Shown here piece by piece: positions 1-8,496 of a stretch of 38,884 nucleotides of DNA; position 1 is the first letter of the stretch; each line of letters begins with the position of its first letter. The DNA comes from Actinobacteria bacterium HGW-Actinobacteria-5 (GTDB lineage: Bacteria > Actinomycetota > Actinomycetes > Propionibacteriales > Propionibacteriaceae). Position numbers and translations under genes: made by a program. The stretch lies in NCBI GenBank assembly GCA_002843035.1, contig PHEV01000010.1, positions 1-38,884 on the forward strand. The letters are read 5' to 3'. The notes beneath the pieces are model-generated. The model was given only the letters and a program-made list of their open reading frames with translations, was not told the origin of the DNA and ran no database searches.

Positions 1-336
1 TCGTCCACCTCGCCGCCGCCGCGCGGAACATGGGGCTCTCTGTGGGCCTGCACACGAACGGCATCTTTCCCCGGGTGCTCGAAGACCTGATCGGTCGGCA
101 CCTGGTGGAGATGATCGCGCTCGATATCAAGACAACGTGGGAGCGCTACGACGAACTCCTGGAACTTACTGCCGCCGATGCGGTGAAGCAGTCGCTCGCC
201 GTCTGCAAGCGGGCGAAGGCCGACGGCAGCCTTGGGACCTGCCAGGCTGTGGTCACTCTCTTCCGGGGCCGCGAGGATGATCTCCCGTCGATCGCGGAGG
301 CTACCCAGGGGCTGGACCTCGTGCTCCAGCAGGGGG
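1..336 (+). CDS. Radical SAM protein, internal/C-terminal fragment (foreign to the locus)
   Basis: An open plus-strand frame enters from the window edge (first full codon at 3). It reads like the second half of a radical SAM activase of the anaerobic ribonucleotide reductase activating type (NrdG2-like). Visible features are a [10 protein letters not shown] segment, an [15 protein letters not shown] segment and a closing GLDLVLQQG, which resembles the end of the TIM-barrel half. The CxxxCxxC iron-sulfur motif would lie left of the window. Similarity stops near 330-345, where the opposite strand becomes the 5' end of infB. A radical SAM gene ending inside infB is not a known arrangement, so this is probably a fragment joined by misassembly. 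The exact family assignment is less sure than the radical SAM call. Confidence 0.55.
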
Positions 337-538
337 TTGCCGCGGGCTTCGCTGGAGCCGGCTGGGCCGGCGCGGATGTGGACGCAGCCGCCTTTTCCTT
401 CAGGCGACGGACGACCGGCGCCTCGATCGTCGACGAGGCGGACCGGACGAATTCCCCCATGTCGTTGAGGGTCTGCAGAAGTTCCTTGCTTTCGAGTCCG
501 AGCTCCTTGGCGAGCTCGTAGACGCGGACCTTGGCCAC
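335..538 (-). CDS. infB: Translation initiation factor IF-2, N-terminal fragment
   Basis: GTG start at 538, preceded by AAGGAG about 5 nt upstream. The first ~55 residues form the conserved IF-2 N-terminal helical domain ([20 protein letters not shown], then [22 protein letters not shown]). About a dozen Ala/Pro-rich residues follow, the usual beginning of the actinobacterial IF-2 linker. The frame then turns into unrelated sequence near 335. IF-2 is a GTPase that loads initiator tRNA on the ribosome and is essential, normally 900 or more residues in actinomycetes. Only ~68 codons are present, so the gene is cut by the junction. Order rimP-nusA-ylxR-infB is the standard one, which supports the identification. 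Confidence 0.9.
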
Positions 539-551
539 TACTCTCCTTCAG

Positions 552-573
552 GTCCGCGCGGGCGCGTGGACCA
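552..573 (-). other. Stem-loop just upstream of infB
   Basis: On the minus strand a 9-bp stem with one mismatch and a 4-nt loop (GGTCC outer arm, GGACC closing arm) sits just ahead of the infB Shine-Dalgarno sequence. It could modulate initiation, but no family is recognised. The rest of 539-701 has no gene. Confidence 0.35.
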
Positions 574-647
574 GCTAGTTCTGTTCAGTGCTCATTGCGA
601 TGTACTCATCGAGTGGTCATGAGCGTTAGCCCACTTTCTGGTTGTGC

Positions 648-662
648 TCGCCACTGTGGCGA
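648..662. repeat. 15-bp inverted repeat in the infB upstream region
   Basis: TCGCCAC-T-GTGGCGA is a perfect 7-1-7 inverted repeat between ylxR and infB, about 110 bp before the infB start. A one-base loop favours a protein-binding site over an RNA hairpin. No regulator is recognised. Confidence 0.35.
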
Positions 663-701
663 ACGCGCGGGGACAAGCTTATCCCTGTGCGGTGGATTCA
701 C

Positions 702-1016
702 CTAAGTGAGGCCCTCCGCTGCGAGCAGCGTTGCGACCTGCTCTCCGTCCACCACCCTGCGCAACGCCCGACCGACCGCCCGCCGCTTCACCACCGCCGC
801 ACCGCACCCGGGATGGAGGTAGCAGCCGCGTCCGGGAAGCACCTGGCGCCGGTCGACCCTGACCGCACCGGCGGCCGTGTCCCAGACCAGCCGGACCAGG
901 TCCGGTTTGGCAGCGGGACGCCGGCAGCCGATGCAGGTACGCACGGGGATCACGGCCAGGAAGTCTATTCGCGCCGGTCGATCCACAGCGAACGCCGAGC
1001 CGGGGGTGAGTGCCAC
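702..1016 (-). CDS. ylxR: YlxR family RNA-binding protein
   Basis: A 104-residue protein (DUF448) carrying the family signature PVRTCIGCR, a basic second half and GRGCYLHPGC. YlxR is a small nucleic-acid-binding protein encoded between nusA and infB in most Gram-positive bacteria, thought to act in RNA metabolism or regulation. The upstream GTG at 1016 gives a 30-residue extension before the signature. A second GTG at 953 would start two codons before PVRTCIGC and give a more typical family start. Neither has a clear ribosome binding site. Unusually, the gene is cut off from nusA by a plus-strand gene (1120-1635) and a hairpin, so it probably has its own promoter. Confidence 0.88.
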   Translation of the reverse strand: MALTPGSAFAVDRPARIDFLAVIPVRTCIGCRRPAAKPDLVRLVWDTAAGAVRVDRRQVLPGRGCYLHPGCGAAVVKRRAVGRALRRVVDGEQVATLLAAEGLT

Positions 1017-1119
1017 CGGGTCGCAGCCCCGAACTCACAGCCAACCCACAGACCGGGCCGACCGCGAGCACAGCCGGGTCCGGTCTCGTAGCGTGCGCAG
1101 GACTACGGACAGGAGCGGA

Positions 1120-1635
1120 ATGAGCACCAGGACCACCATCGCGATCGGCGTCGGCGCGGGCATCCTCGCGATCGGCGCCGCGGTCGGCGTGGGCGCGCTC
1201 GCGGCGAACCTCGCGGGCGGACAGGACACCCAGCAGCAGGCCGGCTACGGCCAGGGTGGCCCTGGCGGCGACAGGGACGGCACCAGGCAGGGCCGGGGCG
1301 GTGTGGACACCACCCAGCTCGCCAGCGAGCTCGCCAGCAGGCTCGGGGTCGACCAGGCGAAGGTGGAGACGGCACTGAAGGAGGTCATGGCGGCCAGTCG
1401 CGCCTCCGGGCCGGCTTCGGGCCAGCCGAGCGGCGCGCCCACCGGCCAACCGAGCGGAAACCCCGCCGGCAGCCAGAACGGCCGCGGCGGCCAGTTCCTG
1501 CAGACCCTCGCGCAGGGTCTGGCCGACAAGCTCGGGCTCGACGAGGCGAAGGTGCTCGCCGCGCTCCAGGAGGTGTGGCAGGACCAGGGCGGCCCCGGCG
1601 GCGGGTGGGCGTCCGGGCAGCCGACCCAGAAGTAG
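1120..1635 (+). CDS. Exported/membrane-anchored protein with two helical repeats
   Basis: 171 residues. The ATG is preceded by AGGAG with a 4-nt gap. Residues ~5-33 are a Gly/Ala/Val-rich hydrophobic segment, either an uncleaved signal anchor or a signal peptide. After a Gly/Gln-rich linker there are two copies of a ~25-residue motif, LASRLGVDQAKVETALKEV and LADKLGLDEAKVLAALQEV, separated by a Ser/Gly/Pro/Gln-rich spacer. The repeat resembles helical modules seen in other actinobacterial secreted proteins of unknown function, and no enzyme motif is visible. It lies on the opposite strand between nusA and ylxR and converges with nusA onto a shared hairpin. Function unknown. Confidence 0.8.
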   Translation: MSTRTTIAIGVGAGILAIGAAVGVGALAANLAGGQDTQQQAGYGQGGPGGDRDGTRQGRGGVDTTQLASELASRLGVDQAKVETALKEVMAASRASGPASGQPSGAPTGQPSGNPAGSQNGRGGQFLQTLAQGLADKLGLDEAKVLAALQEVWQDQGGPGGGWASGQPTQK

Positions 1636-1684
1636 ATTCCCTGCCCGGGCACCCTGCGTGGCGGGATCCCCGCACGCCCTGGCG

Positions 1685-1722
1685 CCGACGAAGGTCCCCG
1701 GCCGGGCCGGGGACGGCGTCGG
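1685..1722. terminator. Bidirectional hairpin between nusA and the exported-protein gene
   Basis: A 9-bp GC stem with a CGG loop (1694-1714) is extended by an outer CCGACG/CGTCGG pair (1685-1690 with 1717-1722). It begins one base beyond the nusA stop codon and lies 50 bp after the stop of the convergent gene. No T-run follows in either direction, as is common for high-GC actinobacterial terminators. Confidence 0.6.
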
Positions 1723-1723
1723 A

Positions 1724-2695
1724 CTACTGCTCGGCGGTGTCGGAGCGGATGTCGATCCGCCAGCCGGTGAGCCGGGCGGCGAGCCGGGCGTTCTGACCCT
1801 CACGGCCGATCGCCAGCGAGAGCTGGTAGTCCGGCACGATCACCCTGGCCGCGCGGGCGGTGGCGTCGGTCACGGTGACTGATGCCACCTTGGCCGGACT
1901 CAGCGCCTGCGCAACGAACACCTTCGGGTCGTCGGAGTAGTCGATGATGTCGATCTTCTCCTCGTTCAGCTCGTGCATCACCGCACGCACCCGCTGGCCC
2001 ATCGGACCGATACAGGCCCCCTTCGCCGACACGTCCGGGTTGTGGCTGACCACCGCGATCTTCGAACGGTGCCCGGCCTCGCGGGCGATCGCCTTGATCT
2101 CGACGATGCCGTGCTCGATCTCCGGCACCTCCATCCGGAACAGCTTCATGACGAGGTTGGGGTGGGTGCGCGAGACCACGACCTGCGGACCGTGCAGCTC
2201 ACGGCGGACGCTGACCACGTACACCCGCAGCCGCTTGCCGTGGCTGTACTCCTCGCCGGGAACCTGCTCGGCCTGCGGCATGATCGCCTCGATGCTGCCC
2301 AGGTCGACCCGCACCGTTCGGGAGTCGCGGTCCTGCTGCACCACGCCCAGCACGATGTCACCCTCGACGCCGGCGAAGTGGCCGTACTTCTGCTCGTCCT
2401 CTGCTTCGCGGAGACGCTGGAAGATCACCTGCCGGGCGGTCGCCGCAGCCACGCGTCCGAACCCCTCCGGAGTGTGGTCGTACTCGCCGATCTTCTCCCC
2501 GGCCTCGTCCAGCTCCGGGGCGTAGACACTCACCTTCCCGGTACGCCGGTCGACATCGACGCGGGCTCCGGGAACCGCTCCGGGGGTCTTCTCGTAGGCG
2601 TTGAGCAGTGCCTCGGACAGTGCGTCGAGCAGCACGTCCATGCTGATTTCCTTGTCACGCTCCAGTTGCTTGAGCGCGCTCATATCGACGTCCAC
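1724..2695 (-). CDS. nusA: Transcription termination/antitermination factor NusA
   Basis: 323 residues, the usual length for actinobacterial NusA, which lacks the C-terminal acidic repeats of the enterobacterial protein. The order is N-terminal RNAP-binding domain (~1-110), S1 domain (~115-185), then two KH domains, with [26 protein letters not shown] and the terminal [18 protein letters not shown] segment visible in part. It binds RNA polymerase and nascent RNA, modulating pausing and termination. The GTG at 2695 lies one base after the rimP stop with GGAG 4 nt upstream. An internal ATG four codons later is possible but badly spaced. It forms one operon with rimP. A strong hairpin follows the stop. 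Confidence 0.96.
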   Translation of the reverse strand: MDVDMSALKQLERDKEISMDVLLDALSEALLNAYEKTPGAVPGARVDVDRRTGKVSVYAPELDEAGEKIGEYDHTPEGFGRVAAATARQVIFQRLREAEDEQKYGHFAGVEGDIVLGVVQQDRDSRTVRVDLGSIEAIMPQAEQVPGEEYSHGKRLRVYVVSVRRELHGPQVVVSRTHPNLVMKLFRMEVPEIEHGIVEIKAIAREAGHRSKIAVVSHNPDVSAKGACIGPMGQRVRAVMHELNEEKIDIIDYSDDPKVFVAQALSPAKVASVTVTDATARAARVIVPDYQLSLAIGREGQNARLAARLTGWRIDIRSDTAEQ

Positions 2696-2696
2696 G

Positions 2697-3188
2697 TCAC
2701 TCCTCCGCTTCTTCTTCGTCCTCGCCGGCGACCGGACGGTTCAACTCCACCTGCACCAGCGCCCGCTTCACCCCATCCAGCGGGATCCTCTGCGCGGTGC
2801 CGTCCACGTCCACATCGACCACATCATCGACCACGCCCAGCACCCGGCCGGTGAGCGTGCTCTCTGCGAGCGTGAACTCGACCAGGCGCCCGGTGTTGCG
2901 CCGGAAGTGCTTCGCTTCGGTGAGCGGGCGGCTCACGCCGCGGGAAGACACCTCCAGCGTGTACGGCCGACCCTTCGTGATGTCCGCCGCGTCCAGCACG
3001 CCGGAGAGTTCACGGGTGGCCTCCGCGATCTGGTCCAGCGACGGGCCGTGCCCGTCGGGGCCGTCGCCGTCGAGGAAGATCCGCACCACCGACCGCTTGC
3101 CCGCCGCCATCACCTCGAGCCGGTCGACCTCGAGCCGGTGGGCCGCGGCCACCGGAGCGACCAGGGCCTCCAGGTCGGTGGTGTTCAT
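2697..3188 (-). CDS. rimP: Ribosome maturation factor RimP
   Basis: 163 residues with the two RimP domains: an N-terminal alpha/beta domain ([18 protein letters not shown], then [11 protein letters not shown] at the junction) and a C-terminal SH3-like barrel ([21 protein letters not shown]). RimP assists 30S subunit maturation. ATG start with GAGGA 8-9 nt upstream. The acidic tail (GEDEEEAEE) encodes a purine-rich stretch that doubles as the nusA ribosome binding site, so translation of the two genes is coupled. The 119 bp separating it from proS holds no gene. Confidence 0.95.
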   Translation of the reverse strand: MNTTDLEALVAPVAAAHRLEVDRLEVMAAGKRSVVRIFLDGDGPDGHGPSLDQIAEATRELSGVLDAADITKGRPYTLEVSSRGVSRPLTEAKHFRRNTGRLVEFTLAESTLTGRVLGVVDDVVDVDVDGTAQRIPLDGVKRALVQVELNRPVAGEDEEEAEE

Positions 3189-3307
3189 GGCCAGTCCTCG
3201 ATCCGGTTGTGGGGATGCTGTTGTGTGCTGCGCGGGCGTTTGCCCGAGTCTACCCGGAATGCCCCGAAGAGCCCCGGGACGGCGACGCGCGCCGGGCCGA
3301 CCGTCTC

Positions 3308-5092
3308 CTACCGGCCGGCCACGGCGACGAGGTAGTCGACGGCGTTCGCCAGTGGTACCCCGGTGCGCTCACCGCTGGCCCGGTCGCGCACCTCGACGAG
3401 GCCTTCGGCGAGGCCGCGACCCACCACGACCGAGGTCGGCATGCCCATGATTTCCGCGTCGGTGAACTTCACCCCGGGGCTGGCCTTGCGGTCGTCCAGC
3501 AGGACGCGGACGCCGCGGGCGTCCAGCTCCTCGGCGAGCTTCGTGGCAGCGTCGAGGATCTCCTCGCCCTTGCCGGTGGCCAGCACCTGGACGTCGAACG
3601 GCGCCAGGGCGCGGGGCCAGGCCAGGCCGCGGTCGTCACAGGTCGCCTCGGCCACGGCCGCCACCGCACGGGACACGCCCACGCCGTAGGAGCCCATGGT
3701 CACCGTGACCAGCTTGCCGTTCTCGTCCAGCACCTTCAGGCCGAGCGCGTCGGCGTACTTGCGGCCGAGCTGGAAGATGTGACCCATCTCGATGCCGCGG
3801 GCCAGGCTGAGCGGCCCGGAGCCGTCGGGGGCGGGGTCGCCGTCGCGAACCTCGGCCACGTCGAGGACGCCGTCGCTGGTGAAGTCACGCCCGCAGACCA
3901 CGTCGACGGCGTGGGTGTCCACGACGTTGGCGCCGGTGATCCACGCCGTCCCCTGTACCACCCTCGGATCGGTCAGGTAGCGCACCTTCAGCGGCCCCTC
4001 GACGCCCAGGTAGGACCGGGCCGGCCCGCCGTCGAGCGCAGCGGGACCGATGTAACCCCTGACCAGGCCAGGATTGGCGGCGAAGTCCTCCTCGGTGACC
4101 GGGGTGGCCTCGGCGGGCGCGAGCGCCGCCTCGAGCCGCTTCGGATCGACCTCGCGGTCGCCGGGCAGCCCGACGACCAGCAGTTCGGACCTGCCGTCCG
4201 GCTGGACGAGCGTGAAGACGACGTTCTTCAGCGTGTCCGCCGCCGTCCAGGCACGGTCGGGGCGAGGGAACTGCGCGTTCGCGATGTCGACCAGCTCAAC
4301 GATCGTTCCCGTGTTCGGGGTGTCCACGGTCCGGGCAGGGCCGATCCCGGACGCGTCCTGCGCGGGCGGAGCAGAGATCTGGACGGCCTCCACGTTGGCG
4401 GCGTACCCGGCGGGCGAGCGGACGAAGGTGTCCTCCCCGGTCGGCGAGACAGCCAGGAACTCCTCCGAGGCCGAGCCCCCCATTGCTCCGGACATCGCCT
4501 TCACGATCACGTATTCCAGGCCGAGCCGGTCGAAAATCCTGATGTAGGCCTGCCGGTGCGCCTGATAGGACGCCTCCAGCCCCGCGTCGTCCACGTCGAA
4601 GGAGTAGGAGTCCTTCATCACGAACTCGCGACCGCGGAGCAGGCCGGCGCGGGGCCGGGCCTCGTCGCGGTACTTGGTCTGGATCTGGTACAGCGACAGC
4701 GGCAGGTCCTTGTACGAGGAGTACAGGTCCTTCACCAGCAGGGTGAACATCTCCTCGTGGGTGGGCCCCAACAGGTAGTCGGCGCCCTTCCGGTCGGAGA
4801 GCCGGAACAGGGTGGCGCCGTACTCGGTCCAGCGGTTGGTCGCCTCGTAGGGCTCACGCGGGAGCAGCGCGGGGAACCGCACCTCCTGCGCGCCGATCGC
4901 GTCCATCTCCTCGCGCACGATCTGCTCCACCTGCTGCAGCACGCGCAGGCCCAGCGGTAGCCAGGAGTAGATGCCGGGGGCGGCACGGCGGATGTAGCCG
5001 GCGCGGACCAGCCAGCGGTGGCTGGGCACCTCGGCGTCGGCGGGGTCCTCGCGCAGGGTGCGGACGAACAGCTGGGAAAGGCGGGTGATCAC
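3308..5092 (-). CDS. proS: Prolyl-tRNA synthetase (bacterial type, with editing domain)
   Basis: 594 residues, full length for the bacterial-type class II enzyme that charges tRNA-Pro. Motif 1 lies in the [20 protein letters not shown] region, motif 2 around [20 protein letters not shown], and motif 3 in [16 protein letters not shown]. Between motifs 2 and 3 is the inserted INS editing domain (~220-400) that deacylates mischarged Ala-tRNA-Pro. A C-terminal anticodon-binding domain (DVQVLATGK onward) ends the protein. The GTG start at 5092 has no ribosome binding site, but a TAATAT box sits exactly 6 nt before it, so a leaderless message is likely. A free-standing YbaK deacylase gene lies 0.9 kb away and would edit Cys-tRNA-Pro, which INS cannot. 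Confidence 0.97.
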   Translation of the reverse strand: MITRLSQLFVRTLREDPADAEVPSHRWLVRAGYIRRAAPGIYSWLPLGLRVLQQVEQIVREEMDAIGAQEVRFPALLPREPYEATNRWTEYGATLFRLSDRKGADYLLGPTHEEMFTLLVKDLYSSYKDLPLSLYQIQTKYRDEARPRAGLLRGREFVMKDSYSFDVDDAGLEASYQAHRQAYIRIFDRLGLEYVIVKAMSGAMGGSASEEFLAVSPTGEDTFVRSPAGYAANVEAVQISAPPAQDASGIGPARTVDTPNTGTIVELVDIANAQFPRPDRAWTAADTLKNVVFTLVQPDGRSELLVVGLPGDREVDPKRLEAALAPAEATPVTEEDFAANPGLVRGYIGPAALDGGPARSYLGVEGPLKVRYLTDPRVVQGTAWITGANVVDTHAVDVVCGRDFTSDGVLDVAEVRDGDPAPDGSGPLSLARGIEMGHIFQLGRKYADALGLKVLDENGKLVTVTMGSYGVGVSRAVAAVAEATCDDRGLAWPRALAPFDVQVLATGKGEEILDAATKLAEELDARGVRVLLDDRKASPGVKFTDAEIMGMPTSVVVGRGLAEGLVEVRDRASGERTGVPLANAVDYLVAVAGR

Positions 5093-5098
5093 CGGGCG

Positions 5099-5104
5099 AT
5101 ATTA
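5099..5104 (-). promoter_or_regulatory. -10 box of a probable leaderless proS promoter
   Basis: TAATAT on the minus strand is separated by 6 nt from the proS GTG, placing the transcript start at the start codon. No clear -35 element was seen. Confidence 0.6.
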
Positions 5105-5134
5105 CCGACTCGGGTAGCCGTGCTCATCCCGGGC

Positions 5135-5884
5135 TCACGCGTGGCGCCAGTAGCCCTTCGTGATCACGGCCTCCGGCGGCAGCGCCCAGTGCTCGAGCAG
5201 CAGCGTCCGTGCGATCGGGACGACGGCGGACTCCGCGGCGACGAAGCCGAGCACGGAGCCCTCCGGACGGTCGCTCTCGCCCAGCGCGGCCAGGGTGTCG
5301 GCGAGGCTGTCGGCACCCCGGACCAGGACGGTCACGTGGGTGCCGGCGTCCGAGGGAAGCGGGACGAGTTCGTTCTCGGGGGCGACCTCGACGATCACCC
5401 GGGCAGGGGTGCCGGGGCGCCGGGAACGCAGGAACCGGGTGATCGCGGGGATGGCGGTCTCGTCGCCGGCCAGGAACCAGGCGTCCGGGTCGCCGGTGAT
5501 CGCGTTGCTGCGCCGGGGCCCGGCCACGGCGACGCGCGAACCTGCCGGTGCCGTCGCCGCCCATTCGGAGCCCGGCCCGTCCCCGTGCACGACGAGGTCG
5601 AACTCGACCCAGCCGGCCACCGGGTCGGCGTTCAGGGGCGTGTACTCCCGGCTCGGCAACTCCCGCCACTCCTCCGGCGTCGCGGGCAGCGGGCCGTCCG
5701 CGGGGGCGAAGAAGAGCCGGACGTGGTCGTCGGCGCCCGGCGCGTGGAAGCCCCTCAGCCGGTCCCCTTCGAGGCGCACCCGCACGTAGCCTCGGGTGAG
5801 CCACTCCCTGGAGACGAGCTCCGCGGGTCGCAGGGCGGTGTCCAGGGGCACGGTCTCGAAGGCCGCGGGAGTGGTCAGGGTCAT
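5135..5884 (-). CDS. Siderophore-interacting protein / ferric-chelate reductase
   Basis: 249 residues of the SIP (ViuB-like) flavoprotein family, which reduces ferric siderophores in the cytoplasm to free Fe(II). An N-terminal FAD-binding barrel (~15-125) includes the SREYTPL motif (the R-x-Y-[ST] flavin contact). An NAD(P)H-binding domain follows, with WFLAGDETAIPAI, and the C-terminal TKGYWRHA is typical. ATG start with AAGGA upstream. A DtxR/IdeR-like iron box lies 33 bp before the start, so expression should rise under iron limitation. It stands alone, without adjacent transporter genes, and is divergent from ybaK. Confidence 0.92.
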   Translation of the reverse strand: MTLTTPAAFETVPLDTALRPAELVSREWLTRGYVRVRLEGDRLRGFHAPGADDHVRLFFAPADGPLPATPEEWRELPSREYTPLNADPVAGWVEFDLVVHGDGPGSEWAATAPAGSRVAVAGPRRSNAITGDPDAWFLAGDETAIPAITRFLRSRRPGTPARVIVEVAPENELVPLPSDAGTHVTVLVRGADSLADTLAALGESDRPEGSVLGFVAAESAVVPIARTLLLEHWALPPEAVITKGYWRHA

Positions 5885-5916
5885 GGGGGTCCTTCGCTGG
5901 CGGAGTCGGGTGCTAT

Positions 5917-5940
5917 TTAGGTTAGCTTCGCCTTACCAAA
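5917..5940. promoter_or_regulatory. IdeR/DtxR-like iron box
   Basis: On the minus strand TTTGGTAAGGCGAAGCTAA (19 nt) matches the consensus TWAGGTWAGSCTWACCTWA at about 16 positions. A second, weaker overlapping site begins with TTAGGTTAG on the plus strand and is offset by 5 bp. Overlapping sites fit the two-dimer binding of DtxR-family repressors. It lies just upstream of the siderophore-interacting protein gene. Confidence 0.75.
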
Positions 5941-6008
5941 ATCCACCAGCCGGTCTCGCGGTGCCGGGCAGCCCCGTCCGACCGCGCGGGGGCTGGCAGG
6001 ATGACCGC

Positions 6009-6488
6009 GTGACCGAGACCCCGATCCCCGACGGCGCCCGGAGGGTCGCCGCGAAGCTGGCCGAACTGGGCCACCCGCACGACGTCGTGATGCTGCCGGT
6101 GACTGGCCGCACCGCCGCCGATGCCGCTACCGCGCTCGGCGTGGAACTGGGCCAGATCGCGAAGAGCATCGTGTTCCGCCGCAGGTCCGACGACAAGGCC
6201 GTTCTGGTGGTCACCTCCGGTGACTTGCGGGTGGACGAGAAGAAGGTGTCCGCGCTCGTCGGCGCACTCGGACGGGCGGACGCCGACTTCGTCAAGGCGT
6301 CCACGGGCTTCTCGATCGGCGGCGTCTCCCCGGTGGCACACAGGACCCCGCCGGTGATCGTCGTCGACCGGGAACTGTTCCGCTTCGGGCAGGTCTGGGC
6401 CGCGGCCGGCCATCCGCATGCGGTCTTCCCGCTCTCCCCCGACGAACTCGTCGCGCTCACCGGCGCCCCGGTCGAGGACGTCACCTGA
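6009..6488 (+). CDS. ybaK: YbaK/EbsC family aminoacyl-tRNA deacylase
   Basis: 159 residues, a single YbaK/aaRS-associated editing domain. Family features are ALGVELGQIAKSIVFR with the conserved lysine, VTSGDLRVDEKKVSALVG, and GFSIGGVSPVAHRTPPVIVVD. Characterised members hydrolyse Cys-tRNA-Pro made by mistake by prolyl-tRNA synthetase. GTG chosen as start: the homologous region begins right after it, and a CAGGAT box lies 6 nt upstream, matching the spacing of other probable leaderless genes here. Its closeness to proS fits a role in proofreading proline codons. Confidence 0.9.
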   Translation: MTETPIPDGARRVAAKLAELGHPHDVVMLPVTGRTAADAATALGVELGQIAKSIVFRRRSDDKAVLVVTSGDLRVDEKKVSALVGALGRADADFVKASTGFSIGGVSPVAHRTPPVIVVDRELFRFGQVWAAAGHPHAVFPLSPDELVALTGAPVEDVT

Positions 6489-6516
6489 GCGATCCGACAG
6501 GGTTCGGCACAACGGC

Positions 6517-7344
6517 CTAGAACAGGACCGTGGCGAACTCCCCCACCTGGTCGAATCCGACGCGCTCGTAGCAGCGGATCGCCCTGGTGTTGAAGTCATT
6601 CACGTAGAGGCACGCGGTCGGGTAGTCGGCCAGGACGTACTCGGTGACGCCGGCGACCGCCGCCTCGGACAACCCCCGGCCGCGCAGGGACGGGTCGAGC
6701 CAGACACCCTGGATCTGCGCCACCGGCCCGCTGCATGCGCCGATGTCGCTCTTGAAGACCACCCTGCCGTCCTGGACGATGCCGAAGGCGCGCCCCGCGT
6801 CGACCAGCCAGCGACAGTAGGCACGGTAGCTGCCGTCTCCGCCCACCAGCGGATCGGCGCCCACCTCCTCGGTGTACATCGCGACGGAAGCCGCGAAGTA
6901 GGACTCGAAGTCGGCCGGGGTGATCGGACGCACCCGGGTGTCGGCCGCGATCCTTGGCCCCTCGGTGATCGCCATCACGGGCTGGCGCGGACGCACCTCC
7001 CGCGTACGGCTGTACGCCTTGCCCCACCGCTCCCCCAGCGCCCGCCAGAACGGCAGCGTGAACCAGGACGGCCCCACGATCGACTGGAAGGTGCGGTACC
7101 GGCCGGCCGCCTCGACGAAGGCCGGCAGCGGCTCGGCGTCCGTCACCACCGGGACGAGGTTCGCTCCCACGTGCAGCAGTGCGGCGACATCGTCGCCCGG
7201 CCAGCCCCAGATCATGCCCGGCGAGCCGGGGTTGAGCACGCCAGCATCCAGGCGGGAGCCGACGAAGACGTTCGCGACCGGGTCCGCAGCGACCAGCCGC
7301 CGGGCCGTGGCGGCGTCCCAGCTGGTCAGGATCCGGGCGGACAC
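6517..7344 (-). CDS. GNAT acetyltransferase with DUF4081 N-terminal domain
   Basis: 275 residues. The first ~120 residues match the DUF4081 domain (PVANVFVGSRLD, then the GPSWFTLPFW region). Residues ~135-275 form a GNAT domain whose acetyl-CoA loop reads QIQGVWLDPSLRGRGLSEAA, followed by CLYVNDFNTRAIRCYERVGF. This DUF4081-GNAT protein is the usual gene after ispG in actinomycetes, but its substrate is not known. GTG start 3 bp after the ispG stop, so it is almost certainly cotranscribed. No recognisable Shine-Dalgarno sequence, suggesting translational coupling. Confidence 0.9.
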   Translation of the reverse strand: MSARILTSWDAATARRLVAADPVANVFVGSRLDAGVLNPGSPGMIWGWPGDDVAALLHVGANLVPVVTDAEPLPAFVEAAGRYRTFQSIVGPSWFTLPFWRALGERWGKAYSRTREVRPRQPVMAITEGPRIAADTRVRPITPADFESYFAASVAMYTEEVGADPLVGGDGSYRAYCRWLVDAGRAFGIVQDGRVVFKSDIGACSGPVAQIQGVWLDPSLRGRGLSEAAVAGVTEYVLADYPTACLYVNDFNTRAIRCYERVGFDQVGEFATVLF

Positions 7345-7347
7345 GGG

Positions 7348-8496
7348 CTAGCCCACGGAGACTTCGACAGGGCCGGATTCGCCCACCGGCAGCTCGGCCG
7401 CGAGCCGGTTGGCCTCCTCGATCAGGGTCGCGACGATCTCGGACTCCGGGACCGTCTTGATCACCTCGCCCCTCACGAAGATCTGGCCCTTCCCATTCCC
7501 GGACGCCACCCCGAGGTCGGCCTCGCGCGCCTCGCCCGGCCCGTTCACCACGCACCCCATCACGGCGACCCGCAGCGGCACCTCCATGCCCTGCAGTCCT
7601 TCGGTGACCTCGTCGGCGAGCTTGTAGACATCCACCTGGGCGCGTCCGCACGACGGGCAGGACACGATCTCCAGGTGCCGCGGACGCAGGTTCAGCGACT
7701 CCAGGATCTTGATCCCGACCTTCACCTCCTCGGCCGGCGGTGCGGACAGCGAGACCCGGATCGTGTCGCCGATGCCCTGCGCCAGCAGCGCACCGAAGGC
7801 GACCGAGGACTTGATCGTGCCCTGGAACGCGGGCCCTGCCTCGGTGACGCCGAGGTGCAGCGGGTAGTCGCAGGCCTCGCTGAGCTGCTCGTAGGCGCGC
7901 ACCATCACCACCGGGTCGTGGTGCTTGACCGAGATCTTGAATTCGCGGAAGTCGTGCTCCTCGAACAGGCTCGCCTCCCACAGCGCGGACTCGACCAGCG
8001 CCTCCGCCGTGGGCGCGCCGTACTTGGTGAGCAGCCGCTTGTCCAGCGAGCCGGCGTTCACGCCGATCCGGATCGACACCCCGGCATCGGTGGCGGCCTG
8101 GGCGATCTGCTTGATCTGGTCGTCGAAGGCACGGATGTTGCCCGGGTTCACCCGGACGGCCGCGCAGCCGGCGTCGATCGCGGCGAACACGTACTTCGGC
8201 TGGAAGTGGATGTCGGCGATCACCGGGATCTGGCTCTTCTTCGCGATGATGTGCAACACATCCGCGTCGTCCTGGCTGGGCACGGCCACGCGCACGATGT
8301 CACAGCCGGTCGCGGTGAGTTCGGCGATCTGCTGCAGCGTCCCGTTGATGTCGGTGGTCTTGGTGGTGGTCATCGATTGCACCGAGATCGGCGCGCCACC
8401 GCCGACCAGCACCTTGCCGACCCGGATCTGCCGAGTGGGTCGGCGCGGGGCGAGCACGGGCGGAGGGGTTGCGGGCATCCCGAGATTGACGGTCAT
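7348..8496 (-). CDS. ispG: 4-hydroxy-3-methylbut-2-enyl-diphosphate synthase (IspG/GcpE)
   Basis: 382 residues, the two-domain bacterial form. IspG converts MEcPP to HMBPP in the MEP isoprenoid pathway using a [4Fe-4S] cluster. The N-terminal TIM barrel shows [12 protein letters not shown] and RVNPGNI. The C-terminal domain has the cluster cysteines in [12 protein letters not shown] and [12 protein letters not shown], with the glutamate ligand of the last motif. ATG start with GAGGA upstream. It belongs to the actinobacterial dxr-rip1-ispG-GNAT set, but here a plus-strand META gene separates it from rip1, so it must have its own promoter. Confidence 0.97.
   Translation of the reverse strand: MTVNLGMPATPPPVLAPRRPTRQIRVGKVLVGGGAPISVQSMTTTKTTDINGTLQQIAELTATGCDIVRVAVPSQDDADVLHIIAKKSQIPVIADIHFQPKYVFAAIDAGCAAVRVNPGNIRAFDDQIKQIAQAATDAGVSIRIGVNAGSLDKRLLTKYGAPTAEALVESALWEASLFEEHDFREFKISVKHHDPVVMVRAYEQLSEACDYPLHLGVTEAGPAFQGTIKSSVAFGALLAQGIGDTIRVSLSAPPAEEVKVGIKILESLNLRPRHLEIVSCPSCGRAQVDVYKLADEVTEGLQGMEVPLRVAVMGCVVNGPGEAREADLGVASGNGKGQIFVRGEVIKTVPESEIVATLIEEANRLAAELPVGESGPVEVSVG

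Noticed and set aside
539-701. A possible tRNA or small RNA between ylxR and infB
   Set aside because: Two inverted repeats are present, but no cloverleaf, T-loop or CCA-end pattern could be drawn.
3209-4960. Long plus-strand open frame of 583 codons opposite proS
   Set aside because: It mirrors proS in a GC-rich genome and shows low-complexity Gly/Ala/Arg/His composition with no domain. proS is unmistakable on the other strand.
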